A stretch of DNA of 64,000 nt from the NCBI RefSeq assembly GCF_001612885.1, contig NZ_BDBH01000010.1, positions 1 to 64,000 of the forward strand, written 5' to 3'. A model generated the notes under the pieces. That model was not told the origin of the DNA and made no database searches. It saw only the letters and a list, made by a program, of their open reading frames with translations. Shown piece by piece: positions 54,061-64,000 of the stretch; positions within the stretch are counted from its first letter, which is position 1; each line of letters starts with the position of its first letter. This stretch comes from Nocardia harenae NBRC 108248. GTDB taxonomy: Bacteria; Actinomycetota; Actinomycetes; Mycobacteriales; Mycobacteriaceae. Position numbers and translations under genes: made by a program.

Positions 54061-54569
54061 TGGAACGCATCCTCTGGGTCGCCGGGCTGCTGCTGTGCTT
54101 CCTGCTCGGGCTGTACCTCATGTACCGCGGCTGGCAGAACCGGGCGAAGCGACAGGCCGAGCGGATCGGCGAGCTGTCCCCGGTCCCCGCCGAGCTCGGC
54201 GCCCAGCTGCTGGAGCCCACCACCGGGCTCTACCTGGGCAGCACCATCGCGCCCAGCTGGCAGGACCGGATCGCCGTCGGCGACCTCGGCTTCCGCGCCA
54301 CCGCGGAGCTCACCCGCTTCGAGCACGGCATCCTGCTGGAGCGCGCGGGCGCGCCTGCCATCTGGATGCCGCAGGAATCGATCAGCGTGGTGCGCACCGA
54401 GCGCGGCCACGCGGGCAAGGTGATGACCGAGGGCGGCGTCCTGGTCGTGCGCTGGACGCTGCCGACCGGCACCGAGATCGACACCGGGTTCCGCGGCGAC
54501 GACAAGACCGTGTATCCGGCCTGGACGGCAGCCCCGTCCCGGCCGACGACAGGAGACGACGAGGGATGA
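54060..54569 (+). CDS. PH-like membrane-anchored protein of the pyr operon (Rv1382-like)
   Basis: 169 residues: one N-terminal membrane helix (LWVAGLLLCFLLGLYLMYRGW), a basic linker and a beta-rich cytoplasmic domain (LGFRATAELTRFEHGILLERAG, IWMPQESISVVRTERGHAG) like a PH fold. This gene is fixed between pyrC and carA in mycobacteria (Rv1382) and relatives. Its job in pyrimidine synthesis, if any, is unknown. It overlaps carA by four bases. Confidence 0.82.
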   Translation: MERILWVAGLLLCFLLGLYLMYRGWQNRAKRQAERIGELSPVPAELGAQLLEPTTGLYLGSTIAPSWQDRIAVGDLGFRATAELTRFEHGILLERAGAPAIWMPQESISVVRTERGHAGKVMTEGGVLVVRWTLPTGTEIDTGFRGDDKTVYPAWTAAPSRPTTGDDEG

Positions 54570-55681
54570 CAGGACAGCAAGCGGCGCTGGTGCTGGAGGA
54601 CGGCCGGATTTTCCGCGGCACCGCCTACGGCGCCGTCGGCCAGACGCTCGGGGAGGCGGTCTTCTGCACCGCCATGACCGGGTACCAGGAGACCCTCACC
54701 GACCCCAGCTACCACCGCCAGATCGTGGTGGCGACCGCCCCGCAGATCGGTAACACCGGCTGGAACGACGAGGACGACGAGTCCGGCCGGATCTGGGTCG
54801 CCGGGTACGCCGTGCGCGACCCCGCGCGCCGCGCCTCCAACTGGCGCGCCACCACCACGCTGCCGGAGGAGCTGGAGAAGCAGGACGTGGTCGGCATCGC
54901 GGGCATCGACACCCGCGCGCTGGTCCGGCACCTGCGCACCCGCGGCTCCATGAAGGCGGGCATCTTCTCCGGCCCCGCGCTGGCGGGCACCGACGAGCTG
55001 GTGGCCAGGGTCACCGGCCAGGGCTCCATGCTCGGCGCCGACCTCGCCGGCGAGGTGAGCACCGACGCCGTCTACACCATCGAGCCGGTCGGCGGGCACA
55101 AGCACACCGTGGTCGCGGTCGACCTCGGCATCAAGACCAACACCCCGCGCATGTTCGCCGAGCGCGGCATCCGGGTGCACGTGGTCCCGGCGGCCACCGC
55201 GCTGGAGCGCATCCTGGAGCTGAGCCCGGACGGCGTCTTCCTCTCCAACGGCCCCGGCGACCCGGCCACCCAGGACGGCGCGGTCGCGCTCACCCGGGGT
55301 GTGCTGGAGCGCGGGCTGCCGCTGTTCGGCATCTGCTTCGGCAACCAGATCCTGGGCCGGGCCCTCGGCCGCGGCACCTACAAGATGAAGTTCGGGCACC
55401 GCGGCATCAATATCCCGGTGGTCGAGCACGAGACCGGCCGCATCTCGATCACCGCGCAGAATCACGGCTTCGCGCTGGAAGGCGAGCGCGGCGAGGTGTT
55501 CGACACCCCCTTCGGCCGCGCGCAGATCAGCCACGTGTGCGCCAACGACGAGACCGTCGAGGGCGTCCGGCTGCTCGACGGCCGCGCCTTCTCGGTGCAG
55601 TACCACCCCGAGGCCGCCGCCGGCCCGCACGACGCCGCGTATCTCTTCGATCGGTTCGCCGGTCTGCTGGAAGGAGCCTGA
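54566..55681 (+). CDS. carA: Carbamoyl-phosphate synthase small subunit
   Basis: 371 residues. The N-terminal CPSase domain (FCTAMTGYQETLTDPSYHRQ, IDTRALVRHLRTRGSMKAGI) precedes a class I glutaminase: nucleophile Cys in LPLFGICFGNQILG, then QNHGFAL and VQYHPEAAAGPHD (His, Glu). It supplies ammonia from glutamine to CarB. Glutaminase residues are intact. One base separates it from carB. Confidence 0.97.
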   Translation: MTGQQAALVLEDGRIFRGTAYGAVGQTLGEAVFCTAMTGYQETLTDPSYHRQIVVATAPQIGNTGWNDEDDESGRIWVAGYAVRDPARRASNWRATTTLPEELEKQDVVGIAGIDTRALVRHLRTRGSMKAGIFSGPALAGTDELVARVTGQGSMLGADLAGEVSTDAVYTIEPVGGHKHTVVAVDLGIKTNTPRMFAERGIRVHVVPAATALERILELSPDGVFLSNGPGDPATQDGAVALTRGVLERGLPLFGICFGNQILGRALGRGTYKMKFGHRGINIPVVEHETGRISITAQNHGFALEGERGEVFDTPFGRAQISHVCANDETVEGVRLLDGRAFSVQYHPEAAAGPHDAAYLFDRFAGLLEGA

Positions 55682-55682
55682 T

Positions 55683-59047
<3,365 letters not shown>

Positions 59048-59051
<4 letters not shown>

Positions 59052-59866
59052 CGGCGTTCGGCGAACGGCTCCGGCAGGCCACGCGGAAGTACGGCCCGGT
59101 CTGCGCGGGCATCGACCCGCACCCCGGCCTGCTCGGGGCGTGGGGGCTGACGCCGGACCCGGCCGGGCTCGCCGCCTTCACCGAGACCTGCGTCGAGGTG
59201 TACCGCGGGAACGTCGCGCTGGTGAAGCCGCAGGTCGCCTTCTTCGAGACCTACGGCTCGGCCGGGCTCGCGGTGCTGGAGCGCGCGATCGCCGAGCTCA
59301 GGGCGGCGGGCACGCTGGTGCTCGCCGACGCCAAGCGCGGCGACATCGGCTCCACCATGGCGGCCTACGCGCAGGCCTGGCTGGCCGACGGCCCGCTCGG
59401 CAGTGACGCGGTGACCCTCTCGCCCTACCTCGGCTTCGGCTCGCTGGAGCCCGCACTGGAGCTGGCGCTGGCCAACGATCGCGGCGTCTTCGTGCTGGCG
59501 GCCACCTCCAACCCGGAGGGGCCGCAGGTGCAGCGGGCCGTGACGGGGGAGCGGGCGGTCGCGCAGGCCATGGTGGACGAGGCGGCGGCGCGCAACGCAG
59601 GCGCCGCGGCGGGGTCGGTCGGTGTCGTCGTCGGCGCCACGCTGGAGCGCGCGCCCGATCTCACCGCGCTCGGCGGCCCGATCCTGATGCCGGGGATCGG
59701 CGCGCAGGGCGGCGGCCCCGAGTCGGTGCGCGCGCTGCTGGCCGCCGCCGTGCTGCCCGACGTCGTCCCCGCGGTCTCCAGGGAGCTGCTGCGCGCGGGG
59801 CCGTCGCCGCGGGCGCTGCGCAGCCGCCTGGCCGAGCTGCAGGACGCCTTCGGCTTCCTCGGCTGA
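59048..59866 (+). CDS. pyrF: Orotidine 5'-phosphate decarboxylase
   Basis: 272 residues, the longer subfamily typical of mycobacteria. Active-site LVLADAKRGDIGSTM holds the Asp-Lys-x-x-Asp motif; VCAGIDPHPGLL and PILMPGIGAQGG bind substrate phosphate. It makes UMP. The ATG overlaps the carB stop by four bases. A strong intrinsic terminator 27 bases downstream closes the operon. Confidence 0.96.
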
Positions 59867-59892
59867 GCCCCGCTGATCACCTCCCTCTCGCT

Positions 59893-59931
59893 GCCCGGGC
59901 GCGGATTCTCCGCGTCCGGGCACCACTTTTT
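59893..59931 (+). terminator. Intrinsic terminator of the pyr operon
   Basis: GCCCGGGCGCGG (59893-59904) pairs with CCGCGTCCGGGC (59910-59921) with one G-U, loop ATTCT, and a run of five T at 59927-59931 follows after five bases. This is the best classical terminator in the window. The remaining gap to mihF holds an AT-richer patch (about 59985-60025, with TTTCTGAGAAA) and no gene. Confidence 0.85.
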
Positions 59932-60224
59932 CCACCGGCGGGTACGCGGTTCGCGGCCGGGAAGACCCGCGACACGCCGGAGTTCTTTGCTGGACACGCC
60001 GATATTTCTGAGAAAATTGCAGGTCGCGCGGGTGCCGTTTGCCCACTGCCGCGCTCCGGGTGTCGCTACCTCCACGCAAATTCCGGACATCGCCGCAAAG
60101 TCCCAGGTCGACGCGGGTTCGGCGAGGTCACGGCGGTGGCGGCGTACCCTCGGGGAGCGGCGCGCGACATTCTCCCGCGTCCGTTGGCGGACCCGCGGAA
60201 TCATGCGCTGACCTGGGGGGCGGG

Positions 60225-60282
60225 TTCGCAATCGGCGGGCGTCGTGGGTACGGTCGCTTGGACTGTCGGGTTACCGGCAGTC
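60225..60282 (+). promoter_or_regulatory. Candidate mihF promoter with 5'-end hairpin
   Basis: TTCGCA (60225-60230), an 18-base spacer and TACGGT (60249-60254) form a plausible promoter. Its start point, near 60261, coincides with GACTGTCGG (60261-60269), which pairs with CCGGCAGTC (60274-60282) around GTTA with one G-U. The transcript would thus begin with a stable hairpin, a feature that often protects mRNA 5' ends. Weak consensus makes this tentative. Confidence 0.4.
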
Positions 60283-60314
60283 GTTGTTGCAATGAACGAT
60301 GAGACGGAGGAACC

Positions 60315-60635
60315 GTGGCCCTTCCCCAGCTGACCGATGAGCAGCGCGCCGCTGCTCTGGAGAAGGCGGCTGCCGCTCGCCGCGCTCGGGCAGAGCTCAA
60401 GGAGCGCCTGAAGCGTGGTGGGACCGACCTCAAGAAGGTCCTCGCGGACGCCGAGAACGACGAGATTCTCGGCAAGATGAAGGTGTCGGCGCTGCTGGAG
60501 GCCCTGCCCAAGGTCGGCAAGGTCAAGGCGGCGGAGATCATGAGCGAGCTGGAGATCGCCCCCACCCGCAGGCTCCGGGGTCTCGGCGACCGGCAGCGCA
60601 AGGCGCTGCTCGCTCGCTTCGACTTCGACGCCTGA
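60315..60635 (+). CDS. mihF: Mycobacterial-type integration host factor
   Basis: 106 residues from the GTG at 60315, GGAGGAA upstream. The signature is complete: LTDEQRAAALEKAAAARRAR, the basic helix LKERLKRGGTDLKKVLADA, and the H2TH-like LLEALPKVGKVKAAEIMSELEI followed by RRLRGLGDRQRKALL. It is a nucleoid protein that binds DNA without sequence symmetry and is unrelated to E. coli IHF. It is followed by gmk after 8 bases, the fixed order in actinobacteria. Confidence 0.96.
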   Translation: MALPQLTDEQRAAALEKAAAARRARAELKERLKRGGTDLKKVLADAENDEILGKMKVSALLEALPKVGKVKAAEIMSELEIAPTRRLRGLGDRQRKALLARFDFDA

Positions 60636-60643
60636 CGACGAGG

Positions 60644-61228
60644 GTGGTCGGACACACGCGGAAGGGTCGGCTGGTAGTACTGGTCGGCCCCTCGGCCGTC
60701 GGGAAGTCGACGGTCGTACGGTGCGTGCGGGAGCAGCTGCCGGAGCTGGTGTTCAGCGTCTCGGCGACGACCCGGGCCCCGCGGCCCGGTGAGGTCGACG
60801 GGCGCGACTACCGGTTCGTCGCCAGGGCGGAGTTCGACGCGATGATCGCGGCGGGCGACCTGCTCGAGTGGGCGGAGATCCACGGCGGGCTCCAACGTTC
60901 GGGCACCCCGGCCGGACCGGTGCGGGACGCACTGGCCGCCGGCCACCCGGTCCTGGTCGAGGTCGACCTGGAGGGCGCCCGCTCGGTGCGCCGGGCCATT
61001 CCGGACGCACTACTGGTGTTCCTCGCCCCGCCGAGCTGGGACGAGCTGGTCGCCCGGCTGCGGTCGCGCGGTACGGAATCCCCCGAGGTGATCGAGCGCA
61101 GGCTCGAGACCGCGCGGATCGAGCTCGCCGCTTGTGACGAGTTCGACATCGTGATCGTGAACGACGACCTGACCAGTGCTTGTGAGCAGTTGGTATCGTT
61201 GTTCGTCAGCACGAATTCCAGTTCGTGA
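60644..61228 (+). CDS. gmk: Guanylate kinase
   Basis: 194 residues from a GTG start. P-loop GPSAVGKSTV, GMP-binding SVSATTRAPRPGEVDGRDYRFV, LLEWAEIHG and the lid GTESPEVIERRL are all present. It phosphorylates GMP to GDP. Length is normal. Translation is probably coupled to mihF by the close spacing. Confidence 0.96.
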   Translation: MVGHTRKGRLVVLVGPSAVGKSTVVRCVREQLPELVFSVSATTRAPRPGEVDGRDYRFVARAEFDAMIAAGDLLEWAEIHGGLQRSGTPAGPVRDALAAGHPVLVEVDLEGARSVRRAIPDALLVFLAPPSWDELVARLRSRGTESPEVIERRLETARIELAACDEFDIVIVNDDLTSACEQLVSLFVSTNSSS

Positions 61229-61248
61229 CCCGAGCCGGTCGGTGACCC

Positions 61249-61276
61249 GGTTCTCGCGCCGTACGGCGCGAGAACC
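61249..61276. terminator. Perfect 12-bp hairpin between gmk and rpoZ
   Basis: GGTTCTCGCGCC (61249-61260) and GGCGCGAGAACC (61265-61276) form a perfect 12-base-pair stem with loop GTAC, 20 bases after gmk. There is no U tract. It could be a partial terminator, an RNA processing/stability site or a protein-binding palindrome ahead of rpoZ. Confidence 0.6.
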
Positions 61277-61360
61277 CCGGTGGCCCGCCGACCCGCCGCT
61301 CCCCGTCCGGTTCCCGCGAATCGGACGCTTCCGCCCACCGAGAACGCAGGAGTCACCCGA

Positions 61361-61636
61361 GTGACCGACACCACCGCCGCGCCCGCCTACGACACCCCGG
61401 TCGGGCTGACCAACCCCCCCATCGACGAGCTGCTCGAGCGCACCTCGTCGAAGTACGCGCTGGTCATCTACGCGGCGAAGCGCGCGCGCCAGATCAACGA
61501 CTACTACAACCAGCTCGGCGACGGCATCCTCGAGTACGTCGGCCCGCTGGTCGAGCCCGGGCTGCAGGAGAAGCCGCTCTCCGTGGCCATGCGCGAGATC
61601 CACTCCGACCTGCTCGAGCACTCCGAAGGCGAGTGA
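61361..61636 (+). CDS. rpoZ: RNA polymerase omega subunit
   Basis: 91 residues from the GTG at 61361, with CAGGAG upstream. The omega core reads PPIDELLERTSSKYALVIYAAKRARQINDYYNQL and ends with EKPLSVAMREIHSDLLEH. It helps fold and assemble the beta' subunit. It lies 22 bases before coaBC, as in mycobacteria. Confidence 0.96.
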   Translation: MTDTTAAPAYDTPVGLTNPPIDELLERTSSKYALVIYAAKRARQINDYYNQLGDGILEYVGPLVEPGLQEKPLSVAMREIHSDLLEHSEGE

Positions 61637-61658
61637 ACCCGGCGGGAGCGGAGTAACC

Positions 61659-62876
61659 ATGCGGATCGTCGTCGGCGTCGGCGGGGGAATCGCGGCCTAC
61701 AAGGCCTGCGCACTCGTCCGGCGGTTCACCGAGACCGGCCATTCGGTGCGGGTCATCCCCACCGATTCGGCGCTGCAGTTCGTCGGGAAGGCCACCTTCG
61801 AGGCGCTCTCCGGCAACCCGGTGCACACCGGCGTCTTCGCCGACGTGCCCGAGGTGCCGCACGTCCGGCTCGGCCAAGAGGCCGAGCTGGTGGTGATCGC
61901 TCCCGCCACCGCCGACCTGATGGCGCGCACCGCCTCCGGCCGCGCCGACGACCTGCTCACCGCGACCCTGCTCACCGCCCGATGTCCGGTGCTGTTCGCG
62001 CCCGCCATGCACACCGAGATGTGGCAGCACCCGGCCACCGTCGCCAACGTGGCGACGCTGCGCAGCCGCGGCGCCGTCGTGATGGAGCCCGCCGCCGGTC
62101 GGCTCACCGGCACCGACACCGGCCCGGGCAGGCTGCCCGAGCCGGAGGAGATCTTCGGCCTCGCGACGCTGCTGCTGGAGCGCACCGACGCCGTCCCGCG
62201 CGACCTGGAGGGCCGCCGCCTGGTGATCACGGCGGGCGGCACGAGGGAGCCGCTGGACCCGGTGCGCTTCCTCGGCAACCGCAGCTCCGGCAAGCAGGGC
62301 TACGCGCTGGCCCGAGTCGCCGCGCAGCGCGGCGCGCAGGTCACGCTGATCGCGGGCAACACCATCGAGATGGCCCCGCCCGCCGCCGTCGACCTGGTCC
62401 ACATCACCACCGCCGACCAGCTGAAGACCGCCGTCGAGAAGCACTCGGTCGGCGCCGACGCGGTGATCATGGCCGCCGCGGTCGCCGACTTCCGGCCGAC
62501 CAGCGTCGCCACCGCGAAGATCAAGAAGGGCGCGGGCGAGCCGGACGTCATCCCGCTGACCAAGAACGAGGACATCCTGGCCGGGCTGGTGCAGTCCCGC
62601 CGCGACGGCCAGCTGGCGGGCACCGCGATCGTCGGCTTCGCCGCCGAGACCGGTGACGAGCACGGCGACGTGCTCACCCACGCCCGCGCCAAGCTCGCGC
62701 GCAAGGGCTGCGATCTGCTGGTCGTGAACGCCGTCGGCGAGGGTAAGGCCTTCGAGGTCGACACCAACGACGGCTGGCTGCTCGGCGCCGACGGTACCGA
62801 GCAGTCGCTCGACCACGGCTCCAAGGCGCTGCTGGCCAGCCGGGTGCTGGACGCGCTCGGCCCGCTGCTGCGCTGA
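61659..62876 (+). CDS. coaBC: Phosphopantothenoylcysteine decarboxylase/synthase
   Basis: 405 residues. The CoaC half (residues 1-180) binds FMN: VGVGGGIAAYKA, the catalytic His in VPHVRLGQ, and PAMHTEMW, where mycobacteria also have a variant of PAMN. The CoaB half begins VITAGGTREPLDPVRFLGNRSSGKQGYAL and includes MAAAVADFRP and the Lys-rich AKIKKG. It carries out two steps of coenzyme A synthesis. Confidence 0.96.
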   Translation: MRIVVGVGGGIAAYKACALVRRFTETGHSVRVIPTDSALQFVGKATFEALSGNPVHTGVFADVPEVPHVRLGQEAELVVIAPATADLMARTASGRADDLLTATLLTARCPVLFAPAMHTEMWQHPATVANVATLRSRGAVVMEPAAGRLTGTDTGPGRLPEPEEIFGLATLLLERTDAVPRDLEGRRLVITAGGTREPLDPVRFLGNRSSGKQGYALARVAAQRGAQVTLIAGNTIEMAPPAAVDLVHITTADQLKTAVEKHSVGADAVIMAAAVADFRPTSVATAKIKKGAGEPDVIPLTKNEDILAGLVQSRRDGQLAGTAIVGFAAETGDEHGDVLTHARAKLARKGCDLLVVNAVGEGKAFEVDTNDGWLLGADGTEQSLDHGSKALLASRVLDALGPLLR

Positions 62877-62961
62877 TCACGCACCGGAACGACTGCGGGC
62901 GCGGGAGCGGAACTCCGGGAAGTTTCCTGGCCGTTCCCGCCCCCGGTGGAGTGGTGCCGGT

Positions 62962-63044
62962 GCGGGGCCGGGCCGCCCCGCGGTGTCACCCCTTTGGAAT
63001 AGTCTGAGTACAAGGCTTGCGCACCGGCGGGACACCGCTACTGT
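62962..63044 (+). promoter_or_regulatory. Hairpin and candidate promoter upstream of metK
   Basis: GCGGGGC (62962-62968) pairs with GCCCCGC (62975-62981), a likely end for the coaBC transcript. TTGCGC (63017-63022), a 16-base spacer and TACTGT (63039-63044) then form a plausible promoter for metK, with a leader of about 35 bases and the ribosome site GGGGAAGGGA. No SAM riboswitch architecture is seen in the 209-base gap. Confidence 0.45.
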
Positions 63045-63085
63045 CGCAGACCGACCGAGCAACCCGCGAGGGGAAGGGAAGAACT

Positions 63086-64000
<915 letters not shown>

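Noticed and set aside
62877..63085. A SAM riboswitch upstream of metK
   Set aside because: The leader after the likely promoter is only about 35 bases and no multi-helix SAM-box pattern is present.

Overview
The window is chromosomal DNA from a high-GC, mycolic-acid-type actinobacterium, most likely Nocardia or a close relative such as Rhodococcus. The grounds are very high GC, GTG starts, mIHF, EspC/WXG-type secretion proteins, KorAB and gene order. Two blocks match Mycobacterium tuberculosis order as I remember it (no search was run). One is the hisS/ppiB to aspS, alaS, ruvX, mltG, aroE, aroBKC, pepQ, efp, nusB block. The other is pyrR-pyrB-pyrC-carA-carB-pyrF-mihF-gmk-rpoZ-coaBC-metK.

Region by region: 1-4.5 kb holds pieces of a conjugation-like type IV system: a lytic transglycosylase with a dead NlpC/P60 domain, a lipoprotein, a VirD4/TraG-like ATPase, a DUF4913 protein and an antisense coiled-coil protein. 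4.8-7.3 kb is a lower-GC island of type VII secretion-like genes, opened by a 16-codon leader ORF that ends on the next start codon. 7.4-39 kb is mostly core metabolism and translation: PPIase, hisS, mdh, korAB, a radical SAM enzyme, an epimerase under two perfect KstR-type operators, an EspC-like/proline-rich secreted pair, a zinc peptidase, aspS, rarA, alaS, ruvX, mltG, aroE, aroB-aroK-aroC, a prepilin peptidase, pepQ, efp and nusB. The shikimate kinase carries a roughly 250-residue disordered tail.

39-51 kb, between nusB and pyrR, is accessory. It holds an uncharacterised membrane protein/cupin/inositol-phosphatase trio, a SLC13/ArsB-like transporter and, head to head with it, a 1891-residue protein built as TIR, degenerate metallophosphoesterase, NACHT, pentapeptide repeats and about 15 WD40 repeats. 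A DUF4334 protein, a MESH1-like HD protein and AlkB follow. The giant protein has the layout of an NLR-like immune sensor and is the strongest candidate here for an undescribed system.

51-64 kb is the pyrimidine operon (pyrR to pyrF, with overlapping or nearly touching genes, a PyrR-type RNA hairpin at the front and a good intrinsic terminator at the end), then mihF-gmk-rpoZ-coaBC, and metK running off the end. No rRNA, tRNA, insertion sequence or CRISPR array was seen.
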